From: JBGVSA01 sp047605765
Lineage (GTDB): Bacteria > Pseudomonadota > Gammaproteobacteria > Burkholderiales > Rhodocyclaceae
Assembly (NCBI GenBank): GCA_047605765.1
Contig: JASGFB010000111.1
Coordinates: 1 to 14,966, forward strand
DNA: 14,966 nt
Reading direction: 5' to 3'
In this document: positions 1 to 6,466 of the stretch, piece after piece
How the letters are laid out: each line of letters begins with the position of its first letter
Numbering within the stretch: position 1 is the first letter of the stretch
Position numbers and translations under genes: made by a program
Notes under the pieces: model-generated
Seen by the model: the letters and a program-made list of their open reading frames with translations, nothing else
Told to the model about the DNA's origin: nothing
Databases searched by the model: none

Positions 1-117
1 GTGTTCCTGACGGTACTCGATATCTGACACGCATTGCGCCGTGGGCCGCGCTGGCGGACCGCGGCGCCACGCCTGCCCGGTCGGGCGCACGGCGCCCCAC
101 CCCCGCTGCTGTGGCAT
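1..117 (-). CDS. possible 5' fragment of an unrecognised gene
   Basis: An ATG at 117-115 on the minus strand opens a frame that stays open to the window edge (39 codons). A purine-rich GAAGAGAG stretch lies about six bases before it, which could serve as a ribosome binding site. Third codon positions are mostly G or C, but the whole region is GC-rich, so this is weak support. The translated piece is rich in Arg, Gly and Pro and matches no family I recognise. It would lie just downstream of the small lipoprotein on the same strand. It may equally be non-coding spacer. Confidence 0.2.
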   Translation of the reverse strand, partial: MPQQRGWGAVRPTGQAWRRGPPARPTAQCVSDIEYRQEH

Positions 118-181
118 CACGTTCTCTCTTCCGCAATCGACCGGTCGGGGCGCGACGCCCTGTGGGCACGCGCGCCGCCGG

Positions 182-694
182 TCAGTAGTCGTACAGCAGG
201 GCTTCGACCACCGGCGCCAGCTTGGTGCTGGTGCTGGCCCACTTGTCGAAACCGACCCCTTTCATCTGGTAGCTGGCCTGCGACAGGATCTTGTTGTCCT
301 TGTACAGGATCAGTGATGCACTCGTCATGTAAGACGCTACGTCGTCGCGCAACAGGCGACGATCCCATTCACGCGCAGCGGTGTAGTTGAGCGTGGCGTC
401 GCAACCGGCCGGCGTCGTGCCCGGTGAGAAAACGCGCGATTCGACACCGTACTTACGCAGCTCGGATTGCACGAAAGGCAGAAAATCCGGGATGCTGACC
501 TGATCGTTCCATTCCACGCACACGTTGGTCAGCGCCAGGCGTGGATGGGCCATCTTCTTGTTCTCGGCCATGCCGGCCACTTCGCTCGTCCCCGATACGA
601 CCGCCGTCACCAGATCGCTGACCGGCACGCTGACGACCACGCAGCCCGTCGGCACCAGGATCAAGGGCAGGAGTGGAGCGAATGGAATGCGCAC
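182..694 (-). CDS. small lipoprotein, Sbal_3080-like family
   Basis: Predicted small envelope lipoprotein of 170 residues with no known biochemical role. I chose the GTG at 694-692 because it gives a short signal peptide: Arg2, a hydrophobic run at about 4-16, then Gly17-Cys18 as the lipidation site. The lipobox is imperfect (Val-Pro-Thr-Gly-Cys, Pro at -3) and I see no clear Shine-Dalgarno sequence, so the start is uncertain. The same frame stays open much further upstream, but that part reads as GC-rich non-coding sequence. The mature part carries the pattern VCVEWN ... GCDATLNYTA ... SASLILY ... VVEALL, which resembles proteins called Sbal_3080 family lipoproteins, from memory of the family. 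It follows the response regulator gene by about 150 bases on the same strand and has TGCAAG repeats at 741-757, so it may belong to that regulator's regulon (inference). Confidence 0.6.
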   Translation of the reverse strand: MRIPFAPLLPLILVPTGCVVVSVPVSDLVTAVVSGTSEVAGMAENKKMAHPRLALTNVCVEWNDQVSIPDFLPFVQSELRKYGVESRVFSPGTTPAGCDATLNYTAAREWDRRLLRDDVASYMTSASLILYKDNKILSQASYQMKGVGFDKWASTSTKLAPVVEALLYDY

Positions 695-740
695 GCTACG
701 GACACAGTCAGGAACATGTTCGGATGGTGCCGACAGAATG

Positions 741-757
741 TGCAAGAAGTATGCAAG
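741..757 (-). promoter_or_regulatory. direct repeat TGCAAG, 11-bp period, candidate regulator box
   Basis: TGCAAG occurs at 741-746 and again at 752-757, which reads as CTTGCA-N5-CTTGCA on the minus strand. It lies 47-63 bases before the chosen lipoprotein start. Direct hexamers at about 11-bp spacing are the usual binding pattern of OmpR/PhoB-family regulators, and such a regulator is encoded just upstream. A related TGCA repeat lies in front of the kinase gene. The link is inference. Confidence 0.3.
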
Positions 758-845
758 CGGCAAGGCGAGCGGGAGGGATGCGCGCGCGGGGCGCGGCGGG
801 CGTGATGCGAGGCTGCGCGGGAAAGCAGCCGGTGGGGCGGGCCGT

Positions 846-1538
846 TCAGGCGACCAGCGCGTCCTTCCACTCGTAGCGATAGCCGACGCCATACACCGAG
901 TGGATCAGTTCGAATTGCGGAGCGACTGCGCAGAGCTTCTGGCGCACCTTGCGGATGTGGCTGTCGACGGTGCGCTCCGTCACCACGCGCGCATCCGGAT
1001 ACATGCGATCGATCAGTTGCTGGCGGCTGAACAGACGCCCGGGGCGCGAGGTCAGCAACTTGAGCAGGTTGTATTCGATGGCGGTGAGCGTGGCGTCGTG
1101 GCCGTCGATGCTGACCGAATGAAAAAGATCATCCATCTGCAGACGCTCCTGCGGCGGCGGTGCCGGCACCGCGTTGGCCGCGCGGCGCAGCACGGTGCGC
1201 ACGCGCGCCACCACTTCGCGCGGGCTGAACGGCTTGCACACATAGTCGTCGGCCCCCAGCTCCAGCCCCAGCAGGCGATCGAGTTCGTCGACGCGGCCGC
1301 TGAGCATGATGATCGGCATGTTCGAGCGGCGGCGTATCTGCTTGCACACTTCAAGGCCGGGCATGCCGGGCAGATTGAGGTCGAGCAGCATCAACTGCGC
1401 GCTGTTCTCGCTCAACCACTGCACGGCCGAATCGCCACGCGCCAGGCACACGGGATCGAAACCGTCGGCGGCGAGAAAATCCCGCAGCAGACAGGCGATC
1501 TTGGTCTCGTCCTCAACGATCAGTACTCGGGGTGTCAC
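846..1538 (-). CDS. OmpR-family response regulator, BaeR-like
   Basis: DNA-binding response regulator of 230 residues, partner of the sensor kinase encoded immediately upstream. The receiver domain (about 1-120) shows the acidic pair Glu9-Asp10, the phospho-acceptor Asp53 in MLLDLNLPG, Ser80 at the switch position and Lys102 in the CKPF motif. A linker rich in Pro and Ala follows. The C-terminal winged-helix domain (about 130-225) has the typical LTAIEYNLLKLL, RTVDSHIRKVRQKL and SVYGVGYRYEW segments. The start is GTG at 1538-1536; it overlaps the TGA of the kinase gene in the four bases GTGA (1535-1538), which indicates translational coupling, and a GGGAGA Shine-Dalgarno-like stretch precedes it. 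Overall pattern and partner resemble BaeR, a regulator of envelope stress and efflux, but sequence alone does not fix the stimulus or targets. Confidence 0.93.
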   Translation of the reverse strand: MTPRVLIVEDETKIACLLRDFLAADGFDPVCLARGDSAVQWLSENSAQLMLLDLNLPGMPGLEVCKQIRRRSNMPIIMLSGRVDELDRLLGLELGADDYVCKPFSPREVVARVRTVLRRAANAVPAPPPQERLQMDDLFHSVSIDGHDATLTAIEYNLLKLLTSRPGRLFSRQQLIDRMYPDARVVTERTVDSHIRKVRQKLCAVAPQFELIHSVYGVGYRYEWKDALVA

Positions 1539-2923
1539 GAATGGTCTCCCAACAGTTCAGCTTCGATATCCCAGCACAGGCCGCCCAGCGCACTGTGGCG
1601 CGGCGTCACCTGCATCTGGTGCGCCTGCGCGATCATGCGCACGATGGACAGGCCGATGCCCGTGCCGGTGCGCGCCGCTTCGAGCGGTGGCGTTGGCTGG
1701 AAAAAGCGTTCGCCCAGGCGGGCCAGGTCGACTTCTTCCACACCCGGCGCGGAGTCCTCCCAGGCCAGGCGTGCACGCCCCTCGCCGCGTGTCACGCGGA
1801 TCGACAGCGCGCCGGGCGTGGCGGTGTAGCGCAAGGTGTTCTGCATCAGATTGGAGAGCAACTGGCGCAGGCGCTCGGGGTCGCCCCACACGTAGGCGCT
1901 GTCCAGCTCCAGGCGCAGTTCGATGCGGCGCTCGGCCAGCGCCGGGCGGTAGCGCGCCACCAGTTCGTCGACCAGCGAGGCCAGCTCCACCAGGCGAAAA
2001 CCGTAGCGCAGGACACCGGCATCGGCCTGTGACAACACATGCAGATCGTCGATGAGGGCGGCCAGGCTTTGCACTTCCTGACGCAGCGATTGCATGCTGT
2101 GCTCGTCGGCCGGCCGCACGCCCTGCTCCACCGCTTCGATCTCGCCATTGAGGACGGTCAGCGGCGTGCGCAGCTCGTGCGCGATATCCATGAACCACGC
2201 CTGGCGCGCCTGCTGATTGGCATCGAGCGTGGCAGCCAGGCGGTTGAGGTCGTGCGCGAGCTGGCCCAGCTCATCGCTGCGGCGCGCATCCACGCGCACG
2301 TTGGTCTGCCCGCGCGAGAGCGCGTGCAAGGCATGCGCCACTTCGCGGATCGGACGCCCCAGCCAACGCCCCATGAGCGCCGCCGCCAGCACCGAAATGC
2401 CCAGCATGACGCTGGCGATGAGCGCGAAGTTGCTGCGCTGCTGGTGCGCAAAGGCGTTGTCGACGGCCTCGGCGAATTCCGGCATGGGCACCAGGCCCAG
2501 GTAGCCCACCGTCTGCCCACGGGCGACCACAGGCAGGAAGGCATCATTGAGTTTCGGATCGTGCGGACCGACGATGGGCCGGCGTGCCGCATCGAGCAGG
2601 ACCATGCCTGGCGGTGGCGGCACATCGCCGCTTTCGGCAACGCTATGCCCGTTGGACGAACGCCCCCAGGCCATCGCCTGCTGCGCCAGGCGGCCGAGTT
2701 CCCACGGGCGCGCGGCGAGCGCCTGCCATGAGCCCTGTTCGCTGTAATAGGTCGACAGCGCATGTGCCAACGGGCCCAGGCGGCTGAGCGATTGCTGCTG
2801 GAGGTACGACGAAAAGCTGCGGTTAAAGCTCCAGACATTGAGGCCGTAGACCACAGCGGCGAGGAGTATGTAAAGCGCTGCAAAGGCCAGCAAGAGTCTC
2901 GTGCGTAGTCGTTTTGGCTGCAT
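1535..2923 (-). CDS. sensor histidine kinase, BaeS-like
   Basis: Inner-membrane sensor kinase of 462 residues that should phosphorylate the overlapping response regulator. I chose ATG 2923-2921 because the protein then begins MQPKRLRTRLLLAF, basic residues followed directly by the first membrane segment (about 10-33). A periplasmic sensing region spans about 34-164 and a second membrane segment about 165-185. HAMP follows (about 186-240), then the phospho-acceptor His249 in the H-box IAHELRTPL. The ATPase domain has an N-box (SNLMQN, about 357-362), an F-box (RFFQ) and a G2 box (GTGIGLSIV, 420-428). The G1 box reads DSAPG at 390-394, with Ala where many kinases have Gly. The frame extends 53 codons upstream, but that part has no kinase character. 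The ribosome binding site is weak. A terminator at 3087-3112 separates it from the upstream gene, so it probably has its own promoter. Confidence 0.92.
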   Translation of the reverse strand: MQPKRLRTRLLLAFAALYILLAAVVYGLNVWSFNRSFSSYLQQQSLSRLGPLAHALSTYYSEQGSWQALAARPWELGRLAQQAMAWGRSSNGHSVAESGDVPPPPGMVLLDAARRPIVGPHDPKLNDAFLPVVARGQTVGYLGLVPMPEFAEAVDNAFAHQQRSNFALIASVMLGISVLAAALMGRWLGRPIREVAHALHALSRGQTNVRVDARRSDELGQLAHDLNRLAATLDANQQARQAWFMDIAHELRTPLTVLNGEIEAVEQGVRPADEHSMQSLRQEVQSLAALIDDLHVLSQADAGVLRYGFRLVELASLVDELVARYRPALAERRIELRLELDSAYVWGDPERLRQLLSNLMQNTLRYTATPGALSIRVTRGEGRARLAWEDSAPGVEEVDLARLGERFFQPTPPLEAARTGTGIGLSIVRMIAQAHQMQVTPRHSALGGLCWDIEAELLGDHS

Positions 2924-3009
2924 GATGATGCGTCGTGACGGTACTGCCTGCACACGACGATGGCTTACGCATAAGGCTTCTAGGATGCGACGGATGCTGC
3001 CACGGGACC

Positions 3010-3025
3010 GTGCAAGCATTTGCAC
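3010..3025. promoter_or_regulatory. inverted repeat GTGCAA-N4-TTGCAC, candidate operator of the kinase operon
   Basis: GTGCAA at 3010-3015 and TTGCAC at 3020-3025 are perfect inverted arms with a four-base centre, GCAT. The same stretch can be read as TGCA repeats ten bases apart. It lies 87-102 bases before the kinase start and after the upstream gene's terminator, where an autoregulatory site would be expected. I see no convincing -35/-10 pair next to it. Binding by the encoded regulator is inference. Confidence 0.35.
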
Positions 3026-3086
3026 AGACTTTGTGTGGAAATGTTCCGCTTGAGGGTAGCCACATTCCCCTTTCATGAACAAAAGA

Positions 3087-3112
3087 AAAAGCGGGCATTT
3101 CAGCCCGCTTTT
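3087..3112 (-). terminator. rho-independent terminator of the lyase-like lipoprotein gene
   Basis: AAAAGCGGGC at 3087-3096 and GCCCGCTTTT at 3103-3112 form a ten-pair stem with a six-base loop. On the minus strand the stem is followed by a T-rich run. It lies 22 bases after the stop codon of the 720-residue lipoprotein and before the kinase operon, so it separates the two transcription units. Confidence 0.85.
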
Positions 3113-3134
3113 CCACCGCCATGACAGCCGGGTT

Positions 3135-5297
3135 TTACGGCAAGGGTTTGTACTTCATGGTCCACGAATAGGTATGCGTGGACCCGGCTGCCCACACCGC
3201 CTGGGTGGTCGTCTTGCACGACATGTTCGACAGCAGTTTGCCGATCGGCGTGGTGGCGTTGCTCACCGTGGCAAACGGCGCCAGCGTGCAGGTCTCGTAG
3301 CCGGCGGTTTCGTAGGCATACACCTCACCGCTGCTCCAGGTGACGGCGCTGCCGCTCTGCACGGCACCGGTCATGTCGGAGAACGAACCGAAGTCCTGCT
3401 GGATCGCCTTGACGGTGACGTCGGCCGCCGGCGTGAAGGTATCGGTCCGCGTGATGATGCCCGGCTTGATGACGTACACCGTCCGCGAGGTGATGCCGGC
3501 CCACGGCGCCGTGGTGTAGCTGCCGTTGGTGTTGGTCAGCGCATCCTGGTCGTACGACACCGTGATGGTGTCGCCCTCTTCCTTCACCTGCAGATTCTTG
3601 TAGTAGATGATCGGCATGTACGTCTTGTTGTCGGCCAGCGTGATGCGCGGCACCAGCAAGGGGTACGTGGCGTCGGCCGTGCCGTAGACGATGCTGTCGG
3701 CGGTCGGGATCGGGAAGTACGGATTCTGGTTGAAGTACGGATTCTCGCCGTTCACGAAATTGAGGTTGAACACGCGCTGGCCGTCGCGGATGGTCAGCAG
3801 CGTGCGGTTGTACGGGCCGCGCGTGTCGTACTGGGTGACGTGCAGACGGGGCTGCGTGCCATCCAGCCACTGCTGCAGGTTGGCCACCGGCATCGGCGCC
3901 TTGTCGGTGAAGCCCATGCGGTTCCAGTGCCCGTTGACGTACAGAAACTGGTGCAACAGGCTGAAGTTCTCTCCCAGCGTGCGCTTGGTCGAACGATAGG
4001 CATCGGTGCCGCGCCCCTTCACCCACATGTTCACCGAGTGGGCGTCGACGTCGTACCAGAAGTTCATGTAGCGGTTGGCAACCCGTTCGACGAAGGCGTA
4101 GGCCACGCGCTTTTCGGCATCGCTCAGCACGCCCATGCGCGCCGCTGCGGTGAGGATCTCCATGAACGCATTGTCGCCGTAGGGGGCCAGCGAACGGCCG
4201 TAGTTGAAGCCCATGCCCTGCGTGTTCAACTGCGGCAGGATGATGTCCACCGAATTGCGCAGATAGCCCTTGAGCTCATCGGTGATGGCCGCGTCGTTGC
4301 CCATCTCGTAAGTGCGCTGGAAGGTCTCGGCGATCAGCAGCACACTGTAGCGGTCGAAGCGCCCGTTGCCGTCGGTCTCGTCCGAGACCCCGGCGGTGGC
4401 ATGCGTACGGTAATGATTGATGAGCTTGGCGAGGATGTCGTCGCGCGCATTGGCCGGCGTGTTGGTCCAGCCCAGCCGCGTGCGCAGGCCGGCGATGCCG
4501 TAGGCGACGGCATAGTAGTTCTGCGCGGTGTTGAGGACGTAGTTGTTGACGTCCGAGAACATATCGTCAAAGGTCAGGCGCTGCTTGAGGATGTCGATCA
4601 TGTCGGCGTCGAACGCCTCGTCGAGCATGCCCTTGTCCTTGAGGTTGTTGAGCGCCAGCAGGTAGTAGTACTCGCCGAACGACTTGTTGGTATAGACCCA
4701 GGCGCCCGAGGTGTTCTTGGCCATCATCTTGCGCGTGATGTCCTTGTAGACCGTCAGGTATTCGCCATAGCGCACATCGTTGCGCGTCTTCATGTCGATC
4801 AGCACGTACGACAGCCCCAGCGCCAGCTTGCCGGGCAGGAACTGGTCGCCGGTATTGGGGTCGAGCACCTTGGCCGGCGAGGTGCCGTCGCCGAGCGCCA
4901 TGGTCATGTCCGTGCCATAGGTCTTGACCTGGTCGAACAGGTACATCATGTGACCCATCATGGTCAGCGGCACGCTCACGCCGGTGGGCACGCTCCAGTC
5001 GCTGGTGCCGACCACGATGCCATTGAGCGAGCGCTTGTCGGCCGGGTCCACCACCGCCGTCGGGTCGGTGGCGCTGCTGGACGAACTGGATGCCGCGCTG
5101 CTGGCCGCGCTCGACGAACTCGATGAAGCGGCGCTGGACGCCGCACTGCTGCTCGACGCGGACGACGCCGTCGATGAACCCGCCGACGACGAAGCAGTGC
5201 CGCCGTTGCCGTCATCGCCGCCCCCGCAGGCAGTCAGCGAAGTCAGAAATGCTGCGCTCATCAGGAACGCGACAGGACGAAGCTTGAACACAGTCAT
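3135..5297 (-). CDS. large lipoprotein, putative polysaccharide lyase-like enzyme
   Basis: Predicted 720-residue surface or periplasmic lipoprotein. The start ATG 5297-5295 is fixed by AAGGAGG nine bases before it. The signal peptide ends in the lipobox LTAC, with Cys24 as lipid site, and is followed by Gly/Asp and a Ser/Ala linker (about 34-77). Residues about 90-480 look mainly helical, with recurring aromatic and Asn-rich segments such as NYYAVAYGIAGLRTRLGW, GMGFNYGRSLAPYGDNAF and AHSVNMWVKGRG. Residues about 490-720 are beta-rich. An alpha-toroid followed by a beta-sandwich is the layout of several polysaccharide lyase families (PL8- and heparinase-like), and the Asn, His, Tyr and Arg residues in those segments are possible catalytic groups. 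I cannot assign a family or substrate, so this is a structural guess. It stands alone between a divergent promoter region with twin palindromes and its own terminator, which suggests substrate-controlled expression. Confidence 0.7.
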   Translation of the reverse strand: MTVFKLRPVAFLMSAAFLTSLTACGGGDDGNGGTASSSAGSSTASSASSSSAASSAASSSSSSAASSAASSSSSSATDPTAVVDPADKRSLNGIVVGTSDWSVPTGVSVPLTMMGHMMYLFDQVKTYGTDMTMALGDGTSPAKVLDPNTGDQFLPGKLALGLSYVLIDMKTRNDVRYGEYLTVYKDITRKMMAKNTSGAWVYTNKSFGEYYYLLALNNLKDKGMLDEAFDADMIDILKQRLTFDDMFSDVNNYVLNTAQNYYAVAYGIAGLRTRLGWTNTPANARDDILAKLINHYRTHATAGVSDETDGNGRFDRYSVLLIAETFQRTYEMGNDAAITDELKGYLRNSVDIILPQLNTQGMGFNYGRSLAPYGDNAFMEILTAAARMGVLSDAEKRVAYAFVERVANRYMNFWYDVDAHSVNMWVKGRGTDAYRSTKRTLGENFSLLHQFLYVNGHWNRMGFTDKAPMPVANLQQWLDGTQPRLHVTQYDTRGPYNRTLLTIRDGQRVFNLNFVNGENPYFNQNPYFPIPTADSIVYGTADATYPLLVPRITLADNKTYMPIIYYKNLQVKEEGDTITVSYDQDALTNTNGSYTTAPWAGITSRTVYVIKPGIITRTDTFTPAADVTVKAIQQDFGSFSDMTGAVQSGSAVTWSSGEVYAYETAGYETCTLAPFATVSNATTPIGKLLSNMSCKTTTQAVWAAGSTHTYSWTMKYKPLP
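5067..5198 (-). repeat. Ser/Ala low-complexity linker coding repeat
   Basis: Codons for residues about 34-77 of the large lipoprotein form imperfect repeats of Ser runs broken by Ala-Ala or Thr. Such linkers hold the catalytic part of a lipoprotein away from its membrane anchor. On the DNA level the unit is a degenerate GC-rich repeat that could vary in length between strains. Confidence 0.8.
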
Positions 5298-5445
5298 GGA
5301 ACCGAGCCTCCTTTTTATATGTGGCTGGACGGCTACGCGTGACTGTTTCGCCCCTGTGCTGCCGGCGCGACACCCACGGTGCGTCCGATCTTGATGTGGC
5401 CCTTGCACAATTCGTTAAGAATTCTTGTATGCAAGCGCGAGTCGG

Positions 5446-5463
5446 AAGGTAAACGTTTTCCTT
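5446..5463. promoter_or_regulatory. 18-bp palindrome, LacI-type operator candidate (site 1)
   Basis: AAGGTAAACGTTTTCCTT is a palindrome apart from one T/T pair, with the core AAACGTTT. A symmetric core centred on CG is typical of LacI-family operators, and the site resembles the E. coli PurR box. It matches site 2 at 15 of 18 positions, with centres 58 bases apart. No LacI-family gene is in the window. Confidence 0.5.
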
Positions 5464-5468
5464 GCTGT

Positions 5469-5497
5469 TCTATATACATGTTCACCCTGTATTGCAG
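5469..5497 (-). promoter_or_regulatory. possible promoter of the lyase-like lipoprotein gene
   Basis: On the minus strand CTGCAA (5497-5492) and TATAGA (5474-5469) are separated by 17 bases. The -35 match is poor and the -10 match fair. The pair lies between the two 18-bp palindromes, where a repressor could block it, which is the main reason to list it. Confidence 0.3.
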
Positions 5498-5503
5498 CGC
5501 AAC

Positions 5504-5521
5504 AAGGCAATCGTTTGCCTT
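5504..5521. promoter_or_regulatory. 18-bp palindrome, LacI-type operator candidate (site 2)
   Basis: AAGGCAATCGTTTGCCTT has perfect seven-base arms (AAGGCAA and TTGCCTT) around TCGT. It shares the outer AAGG/CCTT and the CGTTT core with site 1. Two near-identical palindromes in one promoter region are unlikely to be chance, though the binding protein is unknown. Confidence 0.5.
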
Positions 5522-5667
5522 CCTGCTGGGCGCATTGCCTGCACGATTGACACGGCTGTCTGCGACTGAGGTCGGCACGGTCTGCGTCCAGGGGGCATGA
5601 CGACAAGGCGCATCACTCCTACATCCGAGATCCGCATTTCCGTCCTGGCTCCATGCGCGTCATCAGC

Positions 5668-5684
5668 GTGGCACCGCGTGCCAC
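5668..5684. promoter_or_regulatory. perfect inverted repeat upstream of the hydrolase gene
   Basis: GTGGCAC (5668-5674) and GTGCCAC (5678-5684) are perfect arms around CGC. The repeat ends 38 bases before the hydrolase start. TTATCT at 5693-5698 could be a -10 box, and the palindrome would then cover the -35 region, as an operator might. A hairpin in the leader RNA is the alternative. Confidence 0.35.
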
Positions 5685-5708
5685 ACCTACGCTTATCTCT
5701 TTCAAACA

Positions 5709-5714
5709 AGGAGG
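5709..5714 (+). promoter_or_regulatory. ribosome binding site deciding the hydrolase start
   Basis: AGGAGG lies eight bases before ATG 5723. This strong match selects that start over the in-frame ATG at 5597, whose added residues show no signal peptide or domain. Confidence 0.7.
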
Positions 5715-5722
5715 ACCGGCTC

Positions 5723-6466
5723 ATGACTGACCTGGCTGATAGCAGGACGGGTTTCGAGAAATGGCGCGACGGTCTTGCGCGTGCCCGAGACGACGACACA
5801 TGGGATGCCTGGGATTGCGAGATCAGAGCGGTCGTCAACGAATACAACCGGCATTTGGCCACCACCCCAGGTTTCATGCCGTTGGACTGGCACGTCATCA
5901 AGGCCATGATCTGGGTCGAGTCCGGACCGCACAAGGAGGCCTGGGCCAGTAATCCCATGCAGATAGGCGTGTCTGCAGACCCCGGCCTCGGAGCGTTCCT
6001 GTCAGGCAACGAAGGCGGAGATTTGATCCTGCCAATAGCCTGGAAAGGAGTAGTTACGGAGACTTCCGCGCGAGCGATTCCTTCGCATAGCCTTCGTGCA
6101 GGCGTGGGCTATCTGCTGATGAGAATGGCAAACTATGCGCACAGGAGCATATTCGATCCCGACCCGCGGATTTATCACATTGCAGTCAAGGCTGGCGACA
6201 GCCTGGACAGAATCGCCAGAACTCACGGCAGTACGACGGAGGCACTCCAACAGCTCAATCCCGGAGCGACGACTCTGCGCCCAGGTCAGATGATCAAGCT
6301 CAGGAAGGCGCGTGTCCGACGGGTGATCACCGGCTGGCATGCACTCACGCCATCCCGCATTGCTATCCGCTACAACTCGATGCGAAGGGATCCGACTTAC
6401 ATCGAAAAGCTCACCTATGCCCTTGATCTCGTGTTTTTCCGGAAAGAAGCGCGATGCGCACAATAG
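5723..6466 (+). CDS. lysozyme-like/LysM peptidoglycan hydrolase, candidate interbacterial effector
   Basis: Predicted 247-residue cell-wall hydrolase. There is no signal peptide or membrane segment, so it would need a dedicated route to reach peptidoglycan. Residues about 28-140 resemble goose-type lysozyme/lytic transglycosylase domains: a helix leading to Glu66 in IWVESG (likely catalytic acid), NPMQIG at 77-82 in place of the usual GLMQ-type motif, and a GVGYLLMRMANY helix at 128-138. A LysM domain spans about 151-196 (VKAGDSLDRIA ... LNPGATTLRPGQMIKL). The last 50 residues include IAIRYNS and PTYIEKLTYALDL, which look like the terminal YN-containing helix of the lysozyme fold, so LysM may be inserted in the catalytic domain. 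The next gene overlaps by 13 bases and encodes a periplasmic LprI-like protein, the pattern of a type VI-style effector with immunity. At least eight Arg codons are AGA/AGG, unlike neighbouring genes. A phage endolysin is the main alternative; no phage genes are seen. Confidence 0.8.
   Translation: MTDLADSRTGFEKWRDGLARARDDDTWDAWDCEIRAVVNEYNRHLATTPGFMPLDWHVIKAMIWVESGPHKEAWASNPMQIGVSADPGLGAFLSGNEGGDLILPIAWKGVVTETSARAIPSHSLRAGVGYLLMRMANYAHRSIFDPDPRIYHIAVKAGDSLDRIARTHGSTTEALQQLNPGATTLRPGQMIKLRKARVRRVITGWHALTPSRIAIRYNSMRRDPTYIEKLTYALDLVFFRKEARCAQ

Larger units (their letters stand above)
5298..5722. other. divergent intergenic control region
   Basis: This 425-base stretch separates the minus-strand lipoprotein from the plus-strand hydrolase and holds no convincing gene. 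It is visibly AT-richer around 5400-5520. It contains two matching 18-bp palindromes (5446-5463 and 5504-5521), a possible promoter between them, the ten-base palindrome AAGAATTCTT at 5417-5426 and a perfect GTGGCAC-CGC-GTGCCAC at 5668-5684. The hydrolase frame can be extended upstream to an ATG at 5597, but the strong ribosome binding site at 5709-5714 argues against that start. Confidence 0.7.

Noticed and set aside
1..27. GTG TTC CTG ... TGA as the end of a convergent plus-strand gene, or the longer open frame 3-188
   Set aside because: Eight codons give no identity. The longer frame has an Arg/Ala/Pro composition typical of random GC-rich sequence and overlaps the lipoprotein stop.
75..86. 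GCCCG-GT-CGGGC as a terminator for the lipoprotein gene
   Set aside because: The two-base loop cannot form a stable hairpin of this size and there is no T-run on either strand.
525..1829. 434-codon plus-strand open frame opposite the response regulator and lipoprotein
   Set aside because: It crosses two minus-strand genes and their spacer, shows no domain and reads as GC-driven antisense.
3075..5126. 683-codon open frame on the plus strand, opposite the large lipoprotein gene
   Set aside because: Its translation is rich in His, Arg, Gly and Val without domains. It is the antisense of a well-supported gene with a strong ribosome binding site and lipobox, and high GC removes stops from the complementary frame.
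5597..5722. Upstream start (ATG 5597) for the hydrolase
   Set aside because: The 42 added residues show no signal peptide or domain, and AGGAGG sits directly before ATG 5723.
5723..6466. Type IV (Xanthomonas-like) bactericidal effector with a C-terminal delivery domain
   Set aside because: The tail after LysM is only about 50 residues, lacks Gln-rich features and looks more like the last lysozyme helices.
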